From an uncultured Spartobacteria bacterium (GTDB lineage: Bacteria; Verrucomicrobiota; Verrucomicrobiia; Chthoniobacterales; Chthoniobacteraceae): 64,000 nt of DNA. A program made the position numbers and the translations under genes. The first letter of the stretch is position 1; every line of letters starts with the position of its first letter. Location: positions 40,863 to 104,862 of the forward strand of contig CAIRYQ010000115.1 of NCBI GenBank assembly GCA_903882875.1, written 5' to 3'. Positions 52,730 to 62,705 of the stretch are shown one piece after another. The notes beneath the pieces are model-generated. The model was not told where the DNA came from and searched no databases. It saw only the letters and a program-made list of their open reading frames with translations.

Positions 52730-52809
52730 AGCGCGAGGGCTGCGGCGATTGCATTTTGTGCGGAGGCCGTTAGCGTGCGCGTCCACTTTAGCCACCAACC
52801 ACAAATCTT

Positions 52810-53229
52810 ATGAGTCTCATCAGCGGTCTTCTCGGTTCACTTCTCGGCGGGAGCAGCAGCAGCGGCCAGCAGGACAGCCTTCTGAACGCAGTCAGCGGCC
52901 TCGTCACCGGCAGCGGCGGCATCGGCGGGTTGTTGCAAAAATTCAGCGGCCACGGCCTCGGCGATCTGGTGAAAGGCTGGATCAGCAACGGCCCGAATCC
53001 GCCCGCGACCGCGCAGAACATCGAACAGGTCTTCGGCACTGATCAGCTCCAGCAGATCGCGGCGCAGACGGGGATCGATCCGAGCCAGATTTCCGCGCAC
53101 ATCGCGGAGATCCTCCCGCAACTCGTGGACAAGCTCACGCCGCAGGGCCAGCCCGTGGAGGGCGGCGCGCTCCAGGGCGGCCTCGCATCGCTGCTCCAGG
53201 GCGGGCTGGGGAAACTTTTTGGCCGCTAG
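52810..53229 (+). CDS. YidB-like DUF937 protein
   Basis: This 139-residue protein matches the YidB/DUF937 family. There is a glycine/serine-rich start (LISGLLGSLLGGSSSSGQQ) and then GGIGGLLQKFSGHGLGDLVKGWI. The conserved NPPATAQNIEQVFGTDQLQQIAAQTGID and ISAHIAEILPQLVDKLTPQG follow. It is cytoplasmic and helical, and its function is not established. It is 75 bp upstream of sucA. Confidence 0.88.
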   Translation: MSLISGLLGSLLGGSSSSGQQDSLLNAVSGLVTGSGGIGGLLQKFSGHGLGDLVKGWISNGPNPPATAQNIEQVFGTDQLQQIAAQTGIDPSQISAHIAEILPQLVDKLTPQGQPVEGGALQGGLASLLQGGLGKLFGR

Positions 53230-53304
53230 AAAATCCGACGCGGCATGTGGGCCGGTGCGTTCGTCGAAATGCACCGGGCTTCCTCGTCCATAAATCCGAA
53301 CTCC

Positions 53305-56085
53305 ATGTCCATGACCTTTGCGACCCGTCAAAATGCGGAAGTCCTCGAAGACACATACCAGCGATGGCTGAAGGATCCCGCCTCGGTGGAGCCTTCACTG
53401 CGCGCATTCTGCGAGGGCTTTCATCTCGGCTTTTCCAAGTTCGAGCAAGAGGTGCCGGGCACAAGTGGTGCGGCGCCGGCACAACCAAGAGGCGACGCCT
53501 CGCTCCAGACGCGTGTGGACGGCCTCGTGTATGCCTACCGCACGCTCGGCCACACGCTCGCTTGGACGAACCCGCTCGCGACGCAGCGCCCGCAGAATGA
53601 TCTGCTGAGCCTGCGCGAACTTGGTTTCGAGGAGAAGGATCTCGCTCTTGTCGTTTCGTCGAAATATTTTCTCGGCGGCGCGGCGATGACGCTGCGCGAC
53701 ATGCGCGCAAAGCTGGAGGCGATCTTCTGCGAGGACATCGGCTTCGAGTTCATGCACATCACAAATCCGCGCGTGCGGAACTGGCTGCTCGACCGCATCG
53801 AAAACCGCTCGCAGTGGAGCGCGGACGCGGCGACGAAGGCGCGGATGCTGCGGCACATACTCGAAGTCGAAGCATTCGAGCGATTCCTGCACACGGTCGC
53901 CTACAAGGGGCAGAAGCGGTTCAGCATTGAGGGCGGCGAGTCGCTCATCTCCGCGCTGGATGCGGTGCTGGAAAATTGCCCGCGCCTCGGCGTCGAGGAA
54001 ATCACGATGGGCATGGCGCACCGCGGACGGCTCGTGGTCATCACGGAATTCCTCCGCAAGCCTTACCGGCTCATGTTTCAGGAATTCGATCCGAACTTCA
54101 TGCCCGATTCCGTGTACGGTGACGGCGACGTGAAGTATCACCTCGGCTACGTGAACACGCGCGAAGTGAAGCCTACCGGCGCGAAAATCGAGGTGCGCCT
54201 GAGTGCGAATCCGAGCCATCTCGAAGCGGTGAACCCCGTCGTCATCGGCATGACGCGCGCGCGACAGCGCCACCGGCAGGATTTGACCGAGCGATCAAAG
54301 GTCGTCCCGATTTTGATCCACGGCGATGCTGCAATGGCGGGGCAAGGGATCGTCGCCGAAGTGCTGAACATGTCGCAGCTCCCCGGCTACCGTGTCGGCG
54401 GCACGATCCACATCGTCATCAACAACCAGATCGGCTTCACCACGCTGCCTGCGGATGCCCGCTCGTCGCAGTATTGCACCGATGTCGCCAAGATGGTCGA
54501 GGCGCCCGTGTTTCATGTGAATGGCGACAATCCGCTAGCGGTGCGCTTTTGCACGGAGCTGGCGTTTGAGTTCCGCCAGCAGTTCAAGCGCGACGCCGTC
54601 GTGGATGTCGTATGCTACCGGCGGCACGGGCACAATGAGACGGACGAGCCTGCCTTCACCAGCCCGGATCTGTACCGCGAGATTTTGTCGCATCCGCCGG
54701 TCGGGAAAATCTTTCAGGAACGTCTCGTCACCGAGGGAGTGCTCACTGCGGATGCCCTCACTGCCGAACAAAAGCAGATCTGGTCGCACCTCGAAACCGC
54801 GCTCGCCGAAGCGCAGGAAGCCGCGAAGGAAAAGAAACAGGGCCGCGAGAAGAAGCTCGCGAAACTCGAGGGCAGCAACTACGTCATCCAGCCGCCCTAC
54901 ACGCACGATCCGGCGGGTACCGCAGTGTCGAAGGAAGCGATCGGAAAAATCATTGCCGGAATCACGACGGTGCCGGACGGATTCAACATTCACCCGCGCG
55001 TGAAAACTTTCGTCCTCGACAAGCGCAGGCAGGCGTTCGATCGCGGCGAAGGTTTTGACTGGGCCACCGCCGAGGCGCTCGCGTGGGGTTCGCTGCTGCT
55101 TGAGGGAAAACATGTGCGCCTCAGCGGACAGGACGTCCGTCGCGGCACGTTCAGCCAGCGTCATGCGTATTTTTACGACGTGAACACGCGGCAGCGGTGG
55201 TGCCCGCTCGACTCGCTCGCGCCGGGCCGGCAGGGAAAACTTTGCATCTACAACTCGCTGCTCAGCGAGGCCGCCGTGCTCGGCTTCGACTACGGCTACT
55301 CGCTGAACTATGAAAACATGCTCTGCCAGTGGGAGGCGCAGTTCGGCGATTTCGCAAACGGCGCGCAGGTGATCATTGACCAGTTCATCGCGAGCGCGGA
55401 GAGCAAGTGGCAGCGACCAAGCGGCATCGTGCTGCTGCTCCCACACGGCTATGAAGGCCAGGGCCCCGAGCACTCCAGTGCGCGCCTCGAACGCTTCCTG
55501 CAGCTCTGCGCCGAGGACAACATTCAGGTCGCGAATCTCACGACCTCCGCGCAGTACTTCCACATCCTGCGTCGTCAGATGATGCGCGATTTCCGCAAGC
55601 CGCTCGTGCTGATGACGCCGAAATCCATGCTGCGCCTCGATGCCGCCGCGTCGAAGCTGAGTGACTTCACAGAGGGCCATTTCAGCGAAATTTTCGACGG
55701 CACCGAGTCGCTGAACTGCAAGCGCGAGGAAGTGACGCGCATCATTTTTTCCTCGGGAAAAGTCTTCCACGACCTGATCAAATTCCGCGACGAAAACCAG
55801 ATCAGCCGCACGGCCTTCGTGCGTGTCGAACAGCTCTACCCGCTGCACGAAAGGGCGATTGACGACGCCATTAAAAAATATCCGAAGGCGAAAAAATTCG
55901 TCTGGTGCCAGGAGGAGCCCGAGAACATGGGCGCGTGGCGCTACATCGCGCCGCACCTGCGCCACATCGCGGGCCAGAGCCCGTTCTACGCGGGACGCGA
56001 CGAGGCCGCGAGCACCGCGGTCGGTTCAAAGAAAATCAGCGACCTCGAACAGGCGCAACTCGTGCGGCGCGCATTCGAGGTGTGA
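53305..56085 (+). CDS. sucA: 2-oxoglutarate dehydrogenase E1
   Basis: This 926-residue thiamine-diphosphate enzyme decarboxylates 2-oxoglutarate and passes the succinyl group to the SucB lipoyl arm in the TCA cycle. The N-terminal segment EVLEDTYQRWLKDPASV is present. The TPP region has ITMGMAHRGRLVV, the substrate-site segment GDGDVKYHLG and IHGDAAMAGQGIVAE. The C-terminal transketolase-like domain has LLLPHGYEGQGPEHSSARLERFLQL. The start MSMTFATRQNAEV was chosen because it begins just before the conserved E2-binding helix. sucB follows by 75 bp. Confidence 0.97.
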   Translation: MSMTFATRQNAEVLEDTYQRWLKDPASVEPSLRAFCEGFHLGFSKFEQEVPGTSGAAPAQPRGDASLQTRVDGLVYAYRTLGHTLAWTNPLATQRPQNDLLSLRELGFEEKDLALVVSSKYFLGGAAMTLRDMRAKLEAIFCEDIGFEFMHITNPRVRNWLLDRIENRSQWSADAATKARMLRHILEVEAFERFLHTVAYKGQKRFSIEGGESLISALDAVLENCPRLGVEEITMGMAHRGRLVVITEFLRKPYRLMFQEFDPNFMPDSVYGDGDVKYHLGYVNTREVKPTGAKIEVRLSANPSHLEAVNPVVIGMTRARQRHRQDLTERSKVVPILIHGDAAMAGQGIVAEVLNMSQLPGYRVGGTIHIVINNQIGFTTLPADARSSQYCTDVAKMVEAPVFHVNGDNPLAVRFCTELAFEFRQQFKRDAVVDVVCYRRHGHNETDEPAFTSPDLYREILSHPPVGKIFQERLVTEGVLTADALTAEQKQIWSHLETALAEAQEAAKEKKQGREKKLAKLEGSNYVIQPPYTHDPAGTAVSKEAIGKIIAGITTVPDGFNIHPRVKTFVLDKRRQAFDRGEGFDWATAEALAWGSLLLEGKHVRLSGQDVRRGTFSQRHAYFYDVNTRQRWCPLDSLAPGRQGKLCIYNSLLSEAAVLGFDYGYSLNYENMLCQWEAQFGDFANGAQVIIDQFIASAESKWQRPSGIVLLLPHGYEGQGPEHSSARLERFLQLCAEDNIQVANLTTSAQYFHILRRQMMRDFRKPLVLMTPKSMLRLDAAASKLSDFTEGHFSEIFDGTESLNCKREEVTRIIFSSGKVFHDLIKFRDENQISRTAFVRVEQLYPLHERAIDDAIKKYPKAKKFVWCQEEPENMGAWRYIAPHLRHIAGQSPFYAGRDEAASTAVGSKKISDLEQAQLVRRAFEV

Positions 56086-56160
56086 TGCACGCAGACACGA
56101 ACCACTTGTCACCGCAGCGCCGATGCTGCATTGCTCCGAATCCAATCCAAAGCGAAGTCC

Positions 56161-57324
56161 ATGAGTCTTGAAGTAAAAATCCCAGCGGTCGGCGAATCCG
56201 TAACGAGCGGCGTAATCTCGGCGTGGCTGAAAAACGACGGTGATGCCGTGACCAAGGGCGACGCGCTGCTGACTCTCGAAACGGACAAGGTCTCGACCGA
56301 AATCACGGCCGACGCCGCGGGCACGCTGCGCATCAAGGCGCAGGCCGGAGCCGAGGTGAAAATCGGCGAAGTTGTCGCGACCATCGAGGCTGGTGCAGGC
56401 GGTGCTCCGTCCAGCGGGCCTGCGAAAGCTGCCGCGGAAAAAACTGCGGAACCAAAGCCGGTGGAGGTGAAATCTTCGGAAACAAAGCCCGCAAAAAAGG
56501 CTGCGAAATCCGAAGTCGCGCCTGTGCCCGCATCCGCGCCCGTCGCGGAAACTCCCGCCGTCGCAGTCGCATCCGCGAATGAATCGCTGGCGGTGATTTC
56601 CGAGAATGCCGTCGCGACCGAGAGCGGGCGCGTGACTCGCAAGAAGCTCTCGCCGCTGCGACGAAAGATCGCCGCGCAGCTCGTGATGGCGCAGCACACG
56701 GCAGCGATCCTCACGACGTTCAACGAGGCCGACATGTCCGGCGTGATGGCGCTGCGCAAGGCGATGGGCGAGGACTTCCAGAAGCAGCACGGCATCAAGC
56801 TCGGGTTCATGTCGTTCTTCATCAAGGCTGTCGTTGCTGCGCTGAAGGCGGTGCCGCAGGTGAATGTGCGCGTCGAGGGCGACGAACTCGTGCAGAATCA
56901 TTTTTACGACATAGGTGTGGCTGTCGGCACAGAGCGCGGGCTGATGGTGCCGGTCGTGCGAGATGCGCACCGCAAGTCGTTCGCCGAACTCGAACGCGAT
57001 CTTGCCGGTTTTGCCGCGAAGGCACGCGAGGGAAAGATCGGGCTCGATGATCTGTCCGGCGGTGTCTTCACGATCAGCAATGGCGGCATCTACGGCAGCC
57101 TGTTGAGCACGCCGATTTTGAACCCGCCCCAGAGCGGCATCCTCGGGATGCACAAAATCCAGGAGCGCCCCGTGGTTGTGAATGGTGCGATCATTGCGCG
57201 TCCGATGATGTATCTCGCGATGAGCTACGATCACCGTGTCGTGGACGGACGCGAGGCGGTGACCTTCCTCATTCGGGTGAAGGAAGCGATCGAACAGCCT
57301 TCACGCCTGCTGTTGGAGGTATGA
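56161..57324 (+). CDS. sucB: Dihydrolipoyllysine succinyltransferase E2
   Basis: This 387-residue E2 core protein has a lipoyl domain with Lys43 in LETDKVSTE and a linker of about 75 residues rich in A, P, K and E. The catalytic domain has [34 protein letters not shown] and [13 protein letters not shown] (catalytic His and Asp). The usual E3-binding domain (a ~35-residue helical domain ending GxGxxGRxxxxD) cannot be recognised in the linker, which passes straight from alanine-rich sequence to [14 protein letters not shown]. No lpd gene is in the window. Confidence 0.94.
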   Translation: MSLEVKIPAVGESVTSGVISAWLKNDGDAVTKGDALLTLETDKVSTEITADAAGTLRIKAQAGAEVKIGEVVATIEAGAGGAPSSGPAKAAAEKTAEPKPVEVKSSETKPAKKAAKSEVAPVPASAPVAETPAVAVASANESLAVISENAVATESGRVTRKKLSPLRRKIAAQLVMAQHTAAILTTFNEADMSGVMALRKAMGEDFQKQHGIKLGFMSFFIKAVVAALKAVPQVNVRVEGDELVQNHFYDIGVAVGTERGLMVPVVRDAHRKSFAELERDLAGFAAKAREGKIGLDDLSGGVFTISNGGIYGSLLSTPILNPPQSGILGMHKIQERPVVVNGAIIARPMMYLAMSYDHRVVDGREAVTFLIRVKEAIEQPSRLLLEV

Positions 57325-57367
57325 CCTTCGCACCGCGCGTGCGGGTGAAAATCACGCCTTCCGTGCG

Positions 57368-59167
57368 ATGATCGAATCCGCACGGCTTGCATCCGCGTTG
57401 CAGCGTGCGACCTCGGCGTTGCTCGCGGAGATGAATGCCGCCGGGCACTGGACGGGCGAACTTTCATCGAGCGCGCTCGCGACGGCGACGGCGGTTGTCG
57501 CACTCGCAACAGTGGATCGCGAAAAGCACGCCGCGCTCATCCGCAGCGGACTGCGCTGGCTCGCGGAAAATGTGAATGCCGACGGCGGCTGGGGCGACAC
57601 GACGCGGAGCAAGTCGAACATCTCGACGACCGCGCTGTGCTGGGCCGCGTTCGGTGCGGCGGATGCCGATGGTGATTTTCCGGCGGTGGTGGAAAAGGCG
57701 TCAGCATGGCTGCGCGAAAAATGTGATGCCAATCAGGATACATCGCACGCATGGCGCACTTCGCATCTGCCTGCCGCCATCACGCGCCGTTACGGGAAGG
57801 ATCGCACATTTTCCGTCCCGATCCTGATGACGCTCGCGCTCTCAGGTCGGCTGGGCGCGGACGGCTGGAAGCTCATCCCGAAGCTGCCCTTCGAGCTTGC
57901 CGCGGTGTCGCACAAATTCTGGGGCGCGCTGCGTCTGCCCGTCGTGAGTTACGCGCTGCCCGCGCTCATCGCCATCGGGCAGGTGATCCATCACCACGCG
58001 CCGACGCGCAATCCGATCACGCGGTTGCTGCGTGCGCTCACGCAAAAGAAAACGCTGCGCGTGCTGGAGACCTTGCAGCCGCCGAACGGCGGTTTCCTTG
58101 AAGCAACACCGCTCACGTCATTCGTCACGATGAGCCTCGCGGCGATGGGGCTCGCATCGCATGTCGTCGCGAAAAATGGCGCGGAGTTTCTCGCCGCATC
58201 CGCGCGTGCGGACGGGAGCTGGCCGATTGATACGAACCTCGCGACTTGGGCGACGACACTCGCAATCAAGGCGCTCGCGCATCAGCCGACGACGCTCTCA
58301 AAGGAGCAGTGCGCCACGTTGCGCGCCTGGCTGCTCGGGCAGCAGTGGAATGTGGAGCATCCCTACACGCACGCCGCGCCCGGAGCGTGGGCGTGGACGG
58401 ATCTCCCCGGCGGTGTGCCCGATGCCGATGACACGCCCGGCGTGCTGATCGCATTGCGCAAGCTCGGCCCGCTCGACGCGGACACGCATCGCGCGGGACT
58501 CGCGGGCGTACGCTGGCTCATGGATTTGCAAAATGGCGACGGTGGGATTCCCACGTTCTGCCGCGGCTGGGGCGCGCTGCCATTTGATCGCAGCTCGCAG
58601 GATCTCACCGCGCACACGCTGCGCGCGTGGGATGCGTGGCGCGCTGATTTTGATCCGCGTGAGCGACCGAGACTCGTGCGCGCGATGTCGCGCGGCCTCG
58701 CGTATCTCATCCGCACGCAGCGCGAGGACGGTGCGTGGGTGCCGTTGTGGTTTGGCAACGAGCATGCGTCCGACGACGAAAATCCGCTCTACGGCACTGC
58801 GCATGTCGTCATCGCGCTGCGCGAACTTGCGGAGTCCGGCATGTTGCCCGCGCTCGGCCCGGCGACGCACGGCGCAGGCTGGATCGCAGCTTCGCAAAAT
58901 GACGATGGCGGCTGGGGCGGCGTGCGCGGCGTGCCGTCGAGCGTCGAGGAGACCGCGCTGGCTGTGGAGGCGCTGGCGGGCACTTCACACGGCGCGAGCG
59001 TGGAGCGCGGAGTCGCGTGGCTCGTCGGGCGCGTCGAGTCTGGCGCATGGTGCGAGCCTTCGCCCATCGGCTTCTACTTTGCGAAGCTCTGGTATCACGA
59101 GCGCCTCTACCCGCTCATCTGGACGGTCGGCGCGCTTGGAAAAGTTATTCACAACGCCCAGCGTTGA
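57368..59167 (+). CDS. Squalene-hopene-cyclase-like protein
   Basis: This 599-residue protein has the double alpha-toroid fold of class II triterpene cyclases. The protonating acid motif DADDT is at 352-356 (GGVPDADDTPGVL). QW repeats include NADGGWGDTT, ARADGSWPID, QNGDGGIPTF, QREDGAWVPLW and QNDDGGWGG. It should cyclise squalene or a related polyprene to a hopanoid-type product in the membrane. It is shorter than typical SHC (about 630-720), mainly before the acid motif. It starts 43 bp after sucB, but no other isoprenoid genes are near. Confidence 0.85.
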   Translation: MIESARLASALQRATSALLAEMNAAGHWTGELSSSALATATAVVALATVDREKHAALIRSGLRWLAENVNADGGWGDTTRSKSNISTTALCWAAFGAADADGDFPAVVEKASAWLREKCDANQDTSHAWRTSHLPAAITRRYGKDRTFSVPILMTLALSGRLGADGWKLIPKLPFELAAVSHKFWGALRLPVVSYALPALIAIGQVIHHHAPTRNPITRLLRALTQKKTLRVLETLQPPNGGFLEATPLTSFVTMSLAAMGLASHVVAKNGAEFLAASARADGSWPIDTNLATWATTLAIKALAHQPTTLSKEQCATLRAWLLGQQWNVEHPYTHAAPGAWAWTDLPGGVPDADDTPGVLIALRKLGPLDADTHRAGLAGVRWLMDLQNGDGGIPTFCRGWGALPFDRSSQDLTAHTLRAWDAWRADFDPRERPRLVRAMSRGLAYLIRTQREDGAWVPLWFGNEHASDDENPLYGTAHVVIALRELAESGMLPALGPATHGAGWIAASQNDDGGWGGVRGVPSSVEETALAVEALAGTSHGASVERGVAWLVGRVESGAWCEPSPIGFYFAKLWYHERLYPLIWTVGALGKVIHNAQR

Positions 59168-59350
59168 CGCCTCTCAAAACTGCGAGGCAGTCGTTCGCAG
59201 CCGGATTCGTGGTTTCACGTAGCGGCGAATTTACCGGCGTTGCAACTCCCTCCCAACGAGGGAGCTGAACCGCTTCCTAACGATTGTTCATTTGCCGCAT
59301 CGGCACGCATCGCATACTTCTAGCTAACAGGAATCCCGAAGATTCCGACT

Positions 59351-61234
59351 GTGAATAGAGTTCATCTCATTCTGACAGTGGCCGCGCTCGGGGTGAGCGC
59401 CAAACAGGGGGGAGCCTTCGCCTCTGACTTCCAGAAAGACATCCGGCCTGTCCTCGAAAACTACTGCTTCAGTTGCCACGATGAGACCGCCAAGGGCGGC
59501 GTGAATTTGGAGGCGCTCTCGAAGGATTCCGCATTCTGGCTGGAGCCGAAGACTTGGGAGAAGACACTGAACACGATCCGCGATGCCTCGATGCCTCCGG
59601 CGAAAAAGGCACAGCCGACAGTCGAGGAGCGCGCGCGCCTTTCCGCATGGCTCGCCTCGGCGCTCGACAATCCTGATGCGGCGAAAGTGCCCAGCGACAA
59701 CGGACGCAAGCCGCTCCACCGTCTCAGCCGCCTCGAATACAACAACACCGTCCGCGACCTGCTCGGCGTGGATTCGCAGCCCGCGGACAGCTTCCCGCCG
59801 GACGGCGGGGGCGGGGGCGGTTTCGACAACAACGCCTCGACGCTCTTCATCCCGCCGATCCTGATGGAGAAATACCTCGCGGCGGCGTCCGACATCGTCA
59901 CTGCGGCAAAGCCCGGTCTCATTTTCCACATTCGTCCGTCCGAGACGAAGGACGGACGCATTGCGGCCCGCGAAAATCTCGCGTGGCTCGCCGGGCGTGC
60001 GTTCCGGCGGCCCGTCGCGGCCGATGAGATCGCGGCGCTGCTCGGGCTGTTCGACGCGACGATCCAGCAGACCGGAAAATGGGACGATGCGATGCGGCAA
60101 TGCGTGCGTGCGGCGCTCGTCTCTCCGTCGTTCCTGTTTCGCGTCGAGCAGGATCGCCCCGGCCTCGTGCCACAGCGCGTGAGCGACTGGGAACTCGCCT
60201 CGCGCCTGAGCTACTTCGTGTGGTCCTCGATGCCGGACGAGCCGCTCTTCACGCTGGCCCGCGAGGGGAAACTTTCCGAGTCGGCGACCTTCGAGGCGCA
60301 GGTGCGGCGGATGATTGCGGATCCAAAGGCGCGTGTGTTCGCGGAAAATTTCGCAAGCCAGTGGCTGCGCACGCGCGAGCTGCGGGCGAGCGTGCGGCCT
60401 GCGAATGACGGCCAGCCGGAGTTCACGCCCGCGCTCCGCGACGCGATGGCCCGCGAGCCGCTCGTGTTTTTCGACGCGCTGCTCCGCGAGGACCGCCCGC
60501 TCACCGAATGCCTCGACGCGGACTACACATTTGTGAACGCCGAACTCGCGAAATTCTACGGGCTCGGCGAAGTCGCGGGCGACGGCTTCGAGCGCGTGGC
60601 CCTCACGGATCGCACACGCGGCGGCGTCGTGACGATGGCCGGCGTCCTCACGCTCACGAGCTATCCGCGCCGCAGCAGCCCTGTGCTCCGCGGCAAGTGG
60701 ATCATGGAGGAAATCCTCGGCACGCCGCCGCCGCCCGCACCACCCATGATCAAGAGCCTGCCGACTTCCGACAAGGGGCGCAACGGCCTCACATTCCGCC
60801 AGCAGCTCGAGGTTCATCGCAGCAAGCCCGAGTGCGCGTCGTGCCACAAGACGATGGATCAGCTCGGCTTCGGCCTGGAGAATTTCAGCCCCGTCGGCTC
60901 GTGGCGGACGACTGCCGGGAACAATCCCGTGGACGCCTCGGGCGAACTTCCCGACGGTACGAAATTCACCGGCCCCGTCGAGCTGAAGCGTCTGCTGCTC
61001 CAGCGCCGCGATGAGTTCATGCGCAACCTCGCCGAGCGCATGTTCAGCTACGCGCTTGGCCGCGGCGTCGAGCAGACCGACTGGCTCGCCGTCCGGCAGA
61101 TCGCGCGCGCCGTCGCGAAGGACGGCTACCGCGCGCAGAGCCTCGTGCTCGAAATCGCGAAGAGCCCCGCCTTTCAACTCCGCAAGCCCGCCGAAATGCA
61201 GGCCACCGCATCCACCCCAATACCGTTGCCATGA
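59351..61234 (+). CDS. DUF1587/DUF1592/DUF1588/DUF1585 multi-domain protein
   Basis: This 627-residue exported protein starts at GTG. It has the Planctomycetes/Verrucomicrobia order: a cytochrome-like C39-x2-C42-H43 motif (ENYCFSCHDETAKGGVNLE), DUF1587 (LHRLSRLEYNNTVRDLLG), DUF1592 (SFLFRVEQDRPG, ASRLSYFVWSSMPDE), DUF1588 (VLTLTSYPRRSSPVLRGKWI) and DUF1585 (YALGRGVEQTDW). A second CASCHKTMD motif lies before the last domain. Its role is unproven but it always pairs with DUF1552. The next gene overlaps it by 4 bp (ATGA). Confidence 0.9.
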   Translation: MNRVHLILTVAALGVSAKQGGAFASDFQKDIRPVLENYCFSCHDETAKGGVNLEALSKDSAFWLEPKTWEKTLNTIRDASMPPAKKAQPTVEERARLSAWLASALDNPDAAKVPSDNGRKPLHRLSRLEYNNTVRDLLGVDSQPADSFPPDGGGGGGFDNNASTLFIPPILMEKYLAAASDIVTAAKPGLIFHIRPSETKDGRIAARENLAWLAGRAFRRPVAADEIAALLGLFDATIQQTGKWDDAMRQCVRAALVSPSFLFRVEQDRPGLVPQRVSDWELASRLSYFVWSSMPDEPLFTLAREGKLSESATFEAQVRRMIADPKARVFAENFASQWLRTRELRASVRPANDGQPEFTPALRDAMAREPLVFFDALLREDRPLTECLDADYTFVNAELAKFYGLGEVAGDGFERVALTDRTRGGVVTMAGVLTLTSYPRRSSPVLRGKWIMEEILGTPPPPAPPMIKSLPTSDKGRNGLTFRQQLEVHRSKPECASCHKTMDQLGFGLENFSPVGSWRTTAGNNPVDASGELPDGTKFTGPVELKRLLLQRRDEFMRNLAERMFSYALGRGVEQTDWLAVRQIARAVAKDGYRAQSLVLEIAKSPAFQLRKPAEMQATASTPIPLP

Positions 61235-62640
61235 ACATGAACATCACCCGGCGCACCATGCTGAAGGGAATCGGCGCGACACTCGCGCTGCCCGTGCTCG
61301 AAGCCATGCTGCCCGCCTCTACCGGCGCAATGGGCGCTCGTTTCCCCGTCCGAATGGCGCACCTCTACATCCCGAACGGCGTCCATGCCGATCTGTGGAC
61401 GCCGCGCGAAACAGGCCGCAATTTCGAGCTGCCGCAGACGCTCTCGCCGCTCGCCGAGGTGAAGGACGACATCCTCGTGCTCAGCGAGCTGATGAACCAC
61501 GCGAGCGACATCGGCGACGGGCATTACGTGAAGACGAGCGGCTATCTCACGAGCACGACGATCACGCACACGACCGGCGACGACCTGAACAGCAACGGCG
61601 TATCCATGGATCAGGTCGCCGCGAAAAAGATCGGCAACCTCACTCCGCTGCCGTCGCTCGAACTCGGCATCGAACCGCCCGCGACCGGCGTGGACACGAA
61701 CGTCGGCTACACGCAGCTCTACGGCGCGCACATCGCGTGGAGCCAGCCGACCTTGCCGCTCGCGAAGGAAATTAACCCCAAGCTCGCATTCGACCGCCTC
61801 TTCCGCCCGAAACCCGCGACCAGCCGCGAAGCCGCCGACATCGCAGCGACGCGCGACCGCAGCGTGCTCGACCTCGTGGCCGGTGACGCGAGGCGCCTCC
61901 AGCAAAAGCTCGGCTCCGGCGACCGTGCGAAGCTCGACGAATACCTCGAAAGCGTCCGCGCCGTGGAGCGCCGCATCGAGTGGGACGCGAACCGCCAGAG
62001 CGAGACTGCGACATCCGACCCCGCCGCGCGCGCCGCGGTGGACGACCTTGGCCGGCGCATTGATGCCTACTCCGATCCCGCGCGCCTCAGCGAGCGCGCG
62101 GGCAACCACACCGAGCACACGCGGCTCATGCTGGATCTCATGGCGCTCGCATTCTGGACCGACACCACGCGCATCTCCACGTTCATGTTCGGCAATGCCG
62201 TCAGCGCGCGCAGCTTTGCATTCCTCGGCGGCGGTGTCGGCTCGCACCACGAGACATCGCATCACGAAAACAACGCCGCAAAACTCGAAAACTACCAGCG
62301 CATCACGCAATGGCACGTCGGGCAGTACGCCTACCTCATCGGCAAGCTGCGCGGCATCCGCGAAGGCGCCGGCACGCTGCTCGACCAGTGCATGATCGTC
62401 CTCGGTGCCGGGATGCGCGACGGCAACGCGCATAGCCCGAAAAATCTCCCCATCATCCTCGCCGGGCGCGGCGGCGGCACGATTGCCACGGGCCGGCACG
62501 TCATGCACGAGCCAGGCACGCCGCTCGCCAATCTCTGGCACTCGATGCTGAACCGCATCGGCGCATCCGCCGAGCGTTTTGCCGACAGCACGGGCGAGCT
62601 GAAGGGGCTCGACGATCCGGGTTTCAAGGGCGTGGCGTAG
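61231..62640 (+). CDS. DUF1552 protein with twin-arginine signal
   Basis: This 469-residue protein is the usual partner of the preceding DUF1592-type gene. The N-terminus has TRRTMLKGIGATLALPVLEAM, a Tat-type signal. The family blocks are MAHLYIPNGVHADLW, GDGHYVKTSGYLTST and VGSHHETSHHENN. LVAGDARRLQQKLGSGDRAKLDEYLESVRAVERRIEW lies between them. It is probably a periplasmic metal-dependent hydrolase related to DUF1501 and sulfatases, with unknown substrate. It is translationally coupled through the ATGA overlap. Confidence 0.9.
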   Translation: MNMNITRRTMLKGIGATLALPVLEAMLPASTGAMGARFPVRMAHLYIPNGVHADLWTPRETGRNFELPQTLSPLAEVKDDILVLSELMNHASDIGDGHYVKTSGYLTSTTITHTTGDDLNSNGVSMDQVAAKKIGNLTPLPSLELGIEPPATGVDTNVGYTQLYGAHIAWSQPTLPLAKEINPKLAFDRLFRPKPATSREAADIAATRDRSVLDLVAGDARRLQQKLGSGDRAKLDEYLESVRAVERRIEWDANRQSETATSDPAARAAVDDLGRRIDAYSDPARLSERAGNHTEHTRLMLDLMALAFWTDTTRISTFMFGNAVSARSFAFLGGGVGSHHETSHHENNAAKLENYQRITQWHVGQYAYLIGKLRGIREGAGTLLDQCMIVLGAGMRDGNAHSPKNLPIILAGRGGGTIATGRHVMHEPGTPLANLWHSMLNRIGASAERFADSTGELKGLDDPGFKGVA

Positions 62641-62705
62641 GGGACGGAGTCGGACATTCGCCGCTGCTCGTCCGATGGCTCCCTCCGCCCGCTCACCGGG
62701 ATCCT

